Assembly: GCA_016215705.1 (NCBI GenBank) | Contig: JACRIR010000029.1 | Coordinates: forward strand, 1-11,201 | Direction: 5' to 3' | Length of the DNA stretch: 11,201 bases | DNA from: Candidatus Poribacteria bacterium | GTDB lineage: Bacteria; Abyssobacteria; SURF-5 | Shown here: positions 6,035 through 11,183 of the stretch, one piece after another | Position numbering within the stretch: the first letter of the stretch is position 1 | Layout of the letters: every line of letters starts with the position of its first letter | Notes under the pieces: generated by a model | What the model saw: the letters and a program-made list of their open reading frames with translations, nothing else | Databases searched by the model: none | What the model was told of the DNA's origin: nothing | Made by a program: the position numbers and the translations under genes

Positions 6035-6679
6035 ATGGTTAACCATAGAATTCGCGGTTTGCTGACACCGGAGAACTCTGCATTTCTTTTCATCGACCAC
6101 CAGCCGCAGATGTTCTTCGGGGTGCAGTCAATAGACAGACAATTGCTTATCAACAACGTAGTCGGCCTCGCCAAAGCGGCGAGAATCTTCAAGGCGCCTG
6201 TCGTCCTGACCACGATCGCGGCCGAGAGCTTCAGCGGTCCGATCCTTCCGCAGCTTCAAGAGGTTTTCCCCGGCCAAAGGCCAATCGACCGCAGCAACAT
6301 GAACGCATGGGAGGATGATGCTTTTGTTGCCGAGGTGAAAAAGACCGGTCGCAGGAAACTCATTGTGGCGGGTCTCTGGACGGAAGTCTGCGTCGCGTTC
6401 CCTGCCATTTCGGCGCTCGAGGCCGGTTATGAAGTCTACGTGGTCGCCGATGCGTGCGGAGACGTGAACCAAATGACTCATGATATGTCGATGCAGCGCG
6501 TGATACAGGCAGGGGCGGTTCCCGTCACATGGCTGCAAGTGCTTCTTGAATTTCAGCGCGACTGGGCTCGACAGGAAACATACGACGCCGTTCTCGATGT
6601 CGTGAAGGAACACGGAGGCGCTTACGGACAAGGCATTGTGTACGCGCACAGCATGCTAGGCGTTCATGCAGGCGGCTGA
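6035..6679 (+). CDS. YcaC-like cysteine hydrolase (isochorismatase superfamily)
   Basis: The protein has 214 residues and the fold signature of the isochorismatase-like cysteine hydrolases, closest in pattern to E. coli YcaC. The nucleophile is Cys119 in LWTEVCVAFPAISALEAGY. The catalytic aspartate is Asp21 in FLFIDHQPQM. The basic third member is probably Arg86 in PIDRSNMNAWEDD. The stretch VIQAGAVPVTWLQVLLEFQR (156-175) also follows the YcaC pattern. YcaC-group enzymes are soluble, form multimers, and have no agreed physiological substrate, so I assign only hydrolase chemistry. It has its own strong ribosome binding site and is separated from pdhC by a repeat-filled spacer of about 350 bases, so it is probably an independent unit. 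Confidence 0.9.
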   Translation: MVNHRIRGLLTPENSAFLFIDHQPQMFFGVQSIDRQLLINNVVGLAKAARIFKAPVVLTTIAAESFSGPILPQLQEVFPGQRPIDRSNMNAWEDDAFVAEVKKTGRRKLIVAGLWTEVCVAFPAISALEAGYEVYVVADACGDVNQMTHDMSMQRVIQAGAVPVTWLQVLLEFQRDWARQETYDAVLDVVKEHGGAYGQGIVYAHSMLGVHAGG

Positions 6680-6707
6680 CCGCACAATAAAAAAGCGATT
6701 CTTGATG

Positions 6708-6730
6708 ACCACGGAGAGCACGGAGAAGGA
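6708..6730 (-). repeat. Family D 9-nt iterated repeat, reverse orientation
   Basis: ACCACGGAG and AGCACGGAG are adjacent 9-nt units. On the minus strand they read CTCCGTGCT, CTCCGTGGT, the same family as 10389-10420. Confidence 0.75.
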
Positions 6731-6761
6731 GGGGAAAGTCTATTCCTGATTCTCTATTTGC

Positions 6762-6779
6762 GCCCTTTGTGCCTTGGGC
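6762..6779 (+). repeat. Family G 9-nt repeat
   Basis: GCCCTTTGT and GCCTTGGGC are two 9-nt units. A related copy (GCTCTTTGT, CCCTCGGGT) lies at 10841-10858. In both places a family D repeat lies within about 60 bases upstream. Confidence 0.6.
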
Positions 6780-6890
6780 GTGTGGCTCTTCTGGAATATC
6801 GTGACCGGTGGCGAAACATTTCCGACCATGGCGGTTCAGGATGATCTGTTTCTCCTCATAGTTGATCTGGCGGCTGACTGTGCTGGCCAT
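6780..6890 (-). pseudogene. Possible truncated gene remnant with Cys/His motif
   Basis: A minus-strand frame starting with ATG at 6890 reads MASTVSRQINYEEKQIIL, then RHGRKCFATGHDIPEEP, and then runs into the family G repeat at about 6780. After that point the sequence is repeat-derived. The spacing of arginines, Cys and Gly-His looks like the beginning of a zinc-binding or HNH-type domain, but the matching second half is absent. The ribosome binding site is weak. I treat it as a gene end cut off by repeat DNA; the family assignment is a guess. Confidence 0.3.
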
Positions 6891-7085
6891 GTGTCTCTTC
6901 TTTCTTTGTTGGCACGACTATGGCTCATCTTGTGTGGTTTAATTATTGCACCTTTCATTCCGTGAAATTGTGGTACGACATCCCGCAGTGCATCAAAATC
7001 CAAAATCCGGCTTTCCAATACGACAATCCGCCTTTCTCACCTCATCCATCGTCCCTCATTCATCCAAGAATGCCACACACAGACA

Positions 7086-7106
7086 CCTTGGACCTTTAAC
7101 CTTGGA
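7086..7106 (+). repeat. Family K 7-nt iterated repeat
   Basis: Three contiguous 7-nt units: CCTTGGA, CCTTTAA, CCTTGGA. This is the same iteration length as families C, H, I and J but a different core. Confidence 0.65.
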
Positions 7107-7236
7107 CAAATAATCACAATCTCGTGTTGGAAGAATACCATATACAGCCCAATCCGGTCAATTTTGTTTCAAAGAAATGACTGGTTCCGCCGCTCACTCT
7201 TCAAGGATCCGCGATGCGATTCACGAATAGAAGCGA

Positions 7237-7271
7237 GTTCATAGTTTCGGGTTTATGGTTTATGGTTGAGA
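7237..7271 (+). repeat. Family H 7-nt iterated repeat
   Basis: Five contiguous 7-nt units: GTTCATA, GTTTCGG, GTTTATG, GTTTATG and GTTGAGA. ACCACGAACCAAAAACC, which reads as the reverse of the same motif, follows at 7271-7287. Confidence 0.7.
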
Positions 7272-7296
7272 ACCACGAACCAAAAACCGATTCTAA

Positions 7297-7339
7297 GACG
7301 GGGAACATCCCCCGAAATATGGGAATGCCCTCCCACGTC
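7297..7339. repeat. Imperfect REP-like palindrome
   Basis: GACGGGGAACATCCC (7297-7311) pairs imperfectly with GGGAATGCCCTCCCACGTC (7321-7339). The GGGGAACAT...ATGCCC layout resembles REP palindromes but differs in sequence from the GGGGACACxATG family upstream. Confidence 0.5.
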
Positions 7340-7420
7340 CGTCTCTGCGAGGGAACGGGAAAGATTTTTCTTGACTTTGGTTTCCGGTTCTTAGAGATGA
7401 TCTCTGAGCTTTTGTTTTAT

Positions 7421-7636
7421 CTACTTCCGAGCTTTCATGGTTCTGAACAACAAACCGACCCATGTAAGTAAGAGCGTCAAAAGCCCGAAGCAGAATAGGG
7501 ACCTATTCCCGAGAGAATACGCCATGGCGGCAAATAGCATGATCCCAACAATTGACAAGAAAACGCCGACGCCAACTGCGACAGTCAACTCTCTCTTTTG
7601 GTGATGTTCTTCTCTTGACTCTTTATCAGCGTTCAT
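7421..7636 (-). CDS. Small two-helix membrane protein of unknown function
   Basis: Up to 71 residues with a charged N-terminus (MNADKESREEHHQKREL). Two hydrophobic segments follow at about 18-42 and 46-65, joined by GNR, and the protein ends in MKARK. The positive end suggests both termini are cytoplasmic. I recognise no family. The ATG and the first codons (MNADK) lie inside a family A repeat and have no ribosome binding site, so the real start may be internal, for example the TTG at 7588, giving about 55 residues. It lies 25 bases downstream of the antitoxin gene on the same strand and could be the last gene of that unit. Confidence 0.5.
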   Translation of the reverse strand: MNADKESREEHHQKRELTVAVGVGVFLSIVGIMLFAAMAYSLGNRSLFCFGLLTLLLTWVGLLFRTMKARK

Positions 7637-7657
7637 CGGCGTCCATCTGCGGTTCCA
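7627..7657 (+). repeat. Family A 10-nt iterated repeat
   Basis: ATCAGCGTTC, ATCGGCGTCC and ATCTGCGGTT follow one another at 10-nt spacing between the antitoxin and the small membrane protein gene. The repeat contains the annotated-looking ATG of the latter on the minus strand. Confidence 0.75.
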
Positions 7658-7661
7658 ATAG

Positions 7662-8782
7662 CTAACGGCCCCGCTTGATTTCCAGCTTACTCCTCAGGCC
7701 GTTGAGATGAGATTCCCTGAGCAGACCCTCATAATGGAGTCGACCGACAACGATACTTGGGGCAATCCCAACTGCGCGCGCGAATTCGATAACGTTCGCC
7801 TTGGTGAATGGCGGGCACGAAACAAATCCGCGGAATTCTCGCGGGGGGATGAGTGTGTCCGCCGCGAATTTGTCTGCTTCCAACTCTTCCGGGTTCATCG
7901 CCATCCCGTCTCTTTCCGCTTCAACAAATGCCTCTCTCTTGCCGTGGAGTAATATGTGTCCTATTCCATGAAAGAAGCTAAACCAGAAAGTGTCATCGTA
8001 CTTATGGCGAACGCTCAGTTGTATAAGAGCCTTGCCGGGCGACAGCCATCTCGTTGAGCTATGGGCATACATCCTCGGAAGAGACGGCACAAACACGAGC
8101 GCGACCCCCCGCTCGGCGCAAAGAGCGATCAACTTCTGCAAGAATTTCGGAGGAACCTCGCGCGTCAACTCGCGAAATAAATTCAAGCTCGCCTTCAGCC
8201 TCTTCTCGTCATAAGGGACTGTCCGGATTCTATGGGCTTCGATTTCCCCTTTTCGCAGCCACGCGGCCAAAGCCATTCGAGACGGCTCTTCTGCCAAGGT
8301 CCTCCCATATGCCGACTCGCGCTCACGGACCAAGCCGGAACCGGAATCTTGCGAGGGGAACGCATCGGCTAGTGACGATACGGAAAAAAATAGGATAAGT
8401 TCGCGAACCTGCTCGGTCTTTTTCTTGACGTTTCGCACCCAACCGAGTCTTGCCATTTCCGCATATGGAATATCTTTCAGCAGGAAGATCTGCTCCTGCA
8501 ATTCCCTCGCTTCCTGGAGACGGGCCTTGGTAAGTTGATAATCGTTTTCCAGATTCAACCACACATGGGCCGGAGTCCCGAGGACGTGCTCGAGCTGAAT
8601 AGCCGTGTCCGGAGTGATACTCTTCACTCCTTTGATTATCTCGTTTATGACTTGAACCGGCCGGCCCATGCGCCTCGCAAGCTCCGCTGCGTCATTCCCT
8701 TCGCCTCGATGGTCTCCTCAAGAGTCTCACCCGGCGGAATCGCAATATCCGGCAGGAGCATAGCTTCTTTTTTAGTTTTCAT
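7662..8782 (-). pseudogene. HigA-type antitoxin fused to ImmA/IrrE peptidase domain, frameshifted
   Basis: The reconstructed protein is about 373 residues. The first part begins at ATG 8782 and reads MLLPDIAIPPGETLEETIE, the usual start of HigA-type helix-turn-helix antitoxins, up to KGMTQ. One base is missing near 8687. The frame then resumes as AELARRMGRPVQVINEIIKG, which completes the helix-turn-helix and continues for 335 codons from ATG 8669. The C-terminal half is an ImmA/IrrE metallopeptidase-like domain. Its HExxH motif reads HGIGH (residues 234-238 of the 335-codon frame), losing the catalytic glutamate, while EELEADKFAADTLIPP with the third zinc ligand is kept. Such fusions bind operator DNA and their partner toxin. 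The start overlaps the toxin stop by 11 bases, implying translational coupling. A sequencing error at 8687 is possible. Confidence 0.75.
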
Positions 8783-9061
8783 AGTGCTTGCTCACTTCCT
8801 CGATGAGCGCCGTATTCTCATCCCTTAGTGTGAAAATCAGTCTCATGCCCTTCGAGAGTTTGACAACATGCTGTCCTTTACGGTCACCTTTGAGAAGATG
8901 GTAGTCAAGTTCCGGATATGTCCCAAGCTCATCGGCATGGCGGACTGAATATTGATCCGCCGAACATACTTGTGCGCCGCATCTGATCCCCATTTCTTGA
9001 CCGCCTTCTTGTGTTCAAGATAACATCTCTCCAGCGCCTTGCTTCTGAATACTATTATCAC
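8772..9061 (-). pseudogene. HigB/RelE-like toxin, frameshifted
   Basis: The reconstructed protein is about 96 residues. It begins VIIVFRSKALERCYLEHKKA (GTG at 9061) and continues through KKWGSDAAHKYVRRINI. The frame then shifts by one missing base between about 8939 and 8953. It resumes as HADELGTYPELDYHLLKGDR and ends RLIFTLRDENTALIEEV, SKHYEN. The order, including GDRKGQ, RLIF and the C-terminal His-Tyr, fits HigB-type ribosome-dependent mRNA interferases, as does the toxin-before-antitoxin gene order. Separately, the downstream frame could start at ATG 8993 but would lack the proper N-terminal helices. Either the toxin is dead or the assembly has an error here. Confidence 0.75.
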
Positions 9062-9082
9062 AAATGGCCGCCTTTTTGTCAA
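9054..9082 (-). promoter_or_regulatory. Consensus-like promoter overlapping the toxin start
   Basis: On the minus strand TTGACA (9077-9082) is followed after exactly 17 bases by GATAAT (9054-9059). This is close to the sigma-70 consensus. It sits over the only good start codon (9061), so a transcript from it would lack that start. A second candidate -10, TACAAT, just upstream would leave room for a leader with AAGG. Confidence 0.4.
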
Positions 9083-9204
9083 ATTGTATTCAATGAAGGG
9101 GTGAATGAATATATCCACCTGAGCCGAAGCCCCGCTTAACTTCCTCCCTTCACATTTCTCTCCTCCCCCTTCGAGACCCCCGCTCTCCTGCAAAGTCTCT
9201 CAAT

Positions 9205-9232
9205 CTCTGCGTCCCTCCGCGCCCCCCTGCGG
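9205..9232 (+). repeat. Family D 9-nt iterated repeat
   Basis: CTCTGCGTC, CCTCCGCGC and CCCCCTGCGG, three drifting units at 9-nt spacing. A family B array follows 17 bases later. Confidence 0.65.
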
Positions 9233-9249
9233 TTTGCTCAAGAGTTTGT

Positions 9250-9358
9250 ATTCGTGAGATTCGTTCCATTCGTGACATCCGTGATCCCGCTTCTTCTTTT
9301 CTTCCGTTCGTCTCTTCCGTTCGTCACGTTCGTAATTCATTCGTAATTCGTGTTCCAA
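9250..9358 (+). repeat. Family B 9-nt iterated array
   Basis: Four perfect-spacing units (ATTCGTGAG, ATTCGTTCC, ATTCGTGAC, ATCCGTGAT) occupy 9250-9285. A CT tract and looser TTCGT units follow to ATTCGTGTTCC near 9356. It is the longest family B site in the window. Confidence 0.75.
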
Positions 9359-9388
9359 AGACTTTCTCTTCTCCTTTTCTTCTTCTTA

Positions 9389-9418
9389 ATCCACGTGTAT
9401 CCGCGTGCATCTGCACGG
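9389..9418 (+). repeat. Family A 10-nt iterated repeat
   Basis: ATCCACGTGT, ATCCGCGTGC, ATCTGCACGG at exact 10-nt spacing. Confidence 0.75.
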
Positions 9419-9480
9419 CTGAGTCCCGCATTCCGTGGGGTCCAGCGCTTCGCAGGACTCCCTTGTTTCCATTTCTTTTC

Positions 9481-9506
9481 AATCCAAAATCCAAAATCCG
9501 CAATCG
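9481..9506 (+). repeat. Family C 7-nt iterated repeat
   Basis: AATCCAA, AATCCAA, AATCCGC and AATCGC follow one another at 7-nt spacing. Related copies are at 6997, 9691, 9781 and 10302. Confidence 0.75.
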
Positions 9507-9559
9507 CTTGTCCCCTTTTCCCCTGCGAAGCCCCTTCCCCTTTCGCCATGCTTGTCAGC

Positions 9560-9620
9560 GTCCGTCCTTGTCCACTGCGTCCATACCGTCCATGCAGTCC
9601 ATTACGTCCATGCAGTCCGC
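9560..9620 (+). repeat. Family E 9-nt array (GTCCATGCA)
   Basis: Five contiguous 9-nt units start at 9570 (GTCCACTGC, GTCCATACC, GTCCATGCA, GTCCATTAC, GTCCATGCA). A partial sixth (GTCCGC) and a looser unit at 9560 flank them. It is the most regular array in the region. Confidence 0.8.
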
Positions 9621-9690
9621 TTATCCGGAAATCACACCGAGCTATGCCTTCAAAAGTTCCTCGCGGGATTCCCTCTTCTTCTTCTCTTCC

Positions 9691-9704
9691 AATTCAAAAT
9701 CCAA
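9691..9704 (+). repeat. Family C 7-nt repeat, short copy
   Basis: AATTCAA and AATCCAA, followed by TTTCCCC. Confidence 0.5.
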
Positions 9705-9724
9705 TTTCCCCCCCCAGAGTCTTC

Positions 9725-9754
9725 ATCCGCGTTCATCGGCGGTTATCGGCGTTC
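9725..9754 (+). repeat. Family A 10-nt iterated repeat
   Basis: ATCCGCGTTC, ATCGGCGGTT and ATCGGCGTTC at exact 10-nt spacing. Here the GGCGGTT variant is second rather than last. Confidence 0.75.
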
Positions 9755-9895
9755 CCTGCAGTCTCTTCTTCTGCGATTCCAATCCAAAACATGCCCTCGA
9801 CTTTGATCGGGAATCTTCAATCGCTTGACCGCTGACCCTTCTCTTTCCCGATTGCCTTTCACATCTTGAGCTTTTCTTCCTTTTCTCTTCAACCA

Positions 9896-9916
9896 GAAAC
9901 TCGAAACGAGAAACTC
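9896..9916 (+). repeat. Family I 7-nt iterated repeat
   Basis: GAAACTC, GAAACGA, GAAACTC, three contiguous 7-nt units. Confidence 0.65.
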
Positions 9917-10023
9917 CGCCCTGCGCCGTTGCTTGACTTTGATTGAGTGAAAGTAGTATTTTGTAGCTGTCAGAGAGTGGTTCCATTCCTTTCGCAACGG
10001 CGCTTGCTAATATTCCGGTGACA

Positions 10024-10043
10024 TAATACCTATTGTAGTATTA
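10024..10043. promoter_or_regulatory. TAATAC/GTATTA dyad in an AT-rich patch
   Basis: TAATAC (10024-10029) and GTATTA (10038-10043) are exact inverted copies 8 bases apart, at the start of about 70 AT-rich bases (10020-10095) in otherwise C/T-rich DNA. It could be an operator or the site of a former promoter. No gene can be tied to it. Confidence 0.3.
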
Positions 10044-10196
10044 CAGAAACTATATTATATTAAAAGCATAAGGCAAATCTTTATTCTATAATCTGCCCAT
10101 CCGTGACCGCCCAAGCAATAAGAATGCCCTCGACCCTTGATAGCCACAGCGTGACACAGCCGCAAAACCCCTTCCTGCCTCAATCCTTCTTAGTGA

Positions 10197-10269
10197 CCTT
10201 GGCGACCTTCGTGGTGAATTCTCCCCTTTCGCCTCTTTTATCTGAATTCATCTCTGTTCATCTGTGGTT
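10197..10269 (+). repeat. Adjacent family D and family A repeats
   Basis: Family D units CCTTGGCGA and CCTTCGTGG (10197-10214) are followed by family A units ATCTGAATTC, ATCTCTGTTC, ATCTGTGGTT (10240-10269), the latter at 10-nt spacing. Confidence 0.7.
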
Positions 10270-10301
10270 AGTGAGCTGTTTCTTGTCCTTGTTTCTTGTT
10301 C

Positions 10302-10330
10302 AATCCAAAACCCGCAATCCAAAATCTTAT
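10302..10330 (+). repeat. Family C 7-nt iterated repeat
   Basis: AATCCAA, AACCCGC, AATCCAA and AATCTTA, contiguous at 7-nt spacing. Confidence 0.7.
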
Positions 10331-10349
10331 GCCCCTTTCGCCTTCACCT

Positions 10350-10379
10350 ATCCGCGTTTATCGGCGTTCATCGGCGGCT
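10350..10379 (+). repeat. Family A 10-nt iterated repeat
   Basis: ATCCGCGTTT, ATCGGCGTTC, ATCGGCGGCT, nearly identical to 4370-4399. Confidence 0.8.
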
Positions 10380-10388
10380 CCCTTCAAT

Positions 10389-10420
10389 CTCCGTGTTCTC
10401 CGCACCCTCCGTGGTGAAGG
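10389..10420 (+). repeat. Family D 9-nt iterated repeat
   Basis: CTCCGTGTT, CTCCGCACC and CTCCGTGGT, then GAAGG. It follows the preceding family A copy by 9 bases. Confidence 0.75.
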
Positions 10421-10446
10421 CTTTCTTGTTGGTTTGAAACTTCTTC

Positions 10447-10476
10447 ATCCGCGTACATCGACGCGTATCGGCGGCC
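10447..10476 (+). repeat. Family A 10-nt iterated repeat, diverged
   Basis: ATCCGCGTAC, ATCGACGCGT, ATCGGCGGCC at exact 10-nt spacing. Confidence 0.7.
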
Positions 10477-10519
10477 AGTATTCACCTCTTCTTCTCACCC
10501 CTGAATTGATATTTGTTTC

Positions 10520-10550
10520 ATTCGCAACCCATTCGTGCGATTCGTGTTCC
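10520..10550 (+). repeat. Family B 9-nt iterated repeat
   Basis: ATTCGCAAC, two extra bases, then ATTCGTGCG and ATTCGTGTTCC. Confidence 0.7.
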
Positions 10551-10582
10551 AAAGTTGGCCCTTTTTATTAACAAAAAGTTCG

Positions 10583-10627
10583 TTGACCGACATCCCCGCT
10601 ACCCGTACACTATAGGCTAGATGTCGG
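10583..10627 (+). promoter_or_regulatory. Promoter-like site with flanking dyad
   Basis: TTGACC (10583-10588) lies 17 bases before TACACT (10606-10611). CCGACATC (10587-10594) overlaps the -35 end, and its exact inverted copy GATGTCGG is at 10620-10627, where an operator would lie. AAAGGA and an ATG (10669) follow. The frame from that ATG is repeat-derived after about 38 codons, so the served gene is uncertain. Confidence 0.4.
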
Positions 10628-10784
10628 AGAAGAAAGCTTTTTGCCACGCTCATAAACGAAAGGAACATATGCTGACACAGAAAATGACCGGTGCAACGAC
10701 CCCCTTCAAATGCAATCCGACCGCAACACGGGCTGCTTCTCAGCATCGCCGAGTCACGTCTGCTCGTCGGCAAAAGGAGGAGTT

Positions 10785-10858
10785 CTCGGTGAACTCTGAG
10801 CCCTCGGTGGCCCAGGAGGATAGTCTTGCTTTTTCTTTGGGCTCTTTGTCCCTCGGGT
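10785..10858 (+). repeat. Family D then family G repeats
   Basis: CTCGGTGAA, CTCTGAGCC and CTCGGTGGC (10785-10811) are followed by GCTCTTTGT and CCCTCGGGT (10841-10858). D and G also occur near each other at 6708-6779. Confidence 0.65.
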
Positions 10859-10916
10859 CTCGAACCTCTTCGCGGTTCGCCTCTTCTTCTCCAACTCCAA
10901 ATGCCATTTGTCCCGC

Positions 10917-10945
10917 GTTTCGCGATTCGCGCCATTCGTGTTCCC
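10917..10945 (+). repeat. Family B 9-nt iterated repeat
   Basis: ATTCGCGCC and ATTCGTGTT (10925-10942), preceded by TTTCGCG and followed by CCC. Confidence 0.65.
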
Positions 10946-10999
10946 ACTCTCTCTTGGACCATTCCAGTCCAAAAATTTATGAAACAAAACACGTTTTCT

Positions 11000-11024
11000 C
11001 GCGTCACCGCGTCACCCGCGTCAC
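11000..11024 (+). repeat. Family F iterated repeat (CGCGTCAC)
   Basis: CGCGTCAC, CGCGTCAC and CCGCGTCAC. A second copy with 10-11 nt spacing lies at 11154-11183. Confidence 0.7.
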
Positions 11025-11105
11025 CAATCCCCACAAAGAGCGCCCAAAGTCGTTCACTCTTGGACTTCGAAACTTATTGCTGGTCAATTACTTGCGCATC
11101 CCCTT

Positions 11106-11125
11106 GCACCTTGCTCCTTGCTCCT
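11106..11125 (+). repeat. Family J 7-nt repeat (TTGCTCC)
   Basis: Two contiguous TTGCTCC units preceded by a diverged one (CACC) and followed by TTTCACC. Confidence 0.5.
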
Positions 11126-11153
11126 TTCACCTGCCCCGCCTTTATCGGGGCCT

Positions 11154-11183
11154 CGCGTCACCCACGCGTCACCTCGCGTCACC
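11154..11183 (+). repeat. Family F iterated repeat, second copy
   Basis: GCGTCAC occurs at 11155, 11166 and 11176, giving three units spaced 10-11 nt. It is preceded by the small hairpin CCCCGCCTTTATCGGGG (about 11134-11150). Confidence 0.7.

Larger units (their letters stand above)
6891..7420. other. Gene-free stretch with scattered iterated repeats
   Basis: I see no convincing gene. The stretch holds family C units AATCCAA, AATCCGG (6997-7010) and family K units CCTTGGA, CCTTTAA, CCTTGGA (7086-7106). It also holds five 7-nt family H units (7237-7271) and an imperfect palindrome at 7297-7339. The plus-strand frame 7214-7471 is made largely of these repeats. Confidence 0.6.

Noticed and set aside
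7214-7471. Plus-strand open frame of 85 codons
   Set aside because: It consists of family H units and the REP-like palindrome, has no ribosome binding site, and overlaps the end of the two-helix membrane protein frame.
9250-9620. CRISPR array
   Set aside because: The repeated units are 7-10 bases and contiguous or nearly so. There are no unique spacers of constant length and no cas genes.
9350-9835. Three overlapping plus-strand frames of about 120-160 codons
   Set aside because: All three frames are open at once, as expected from C/T-rich DNA lacking stop codons. The translations are repeat-derived and rich in Ser, Pro and Arg.
10495-11034. Minus-strand frame of 179 codons
   Set aside because: It translates the reverse strand of the same repeats and has no motif or ribosome binding site.
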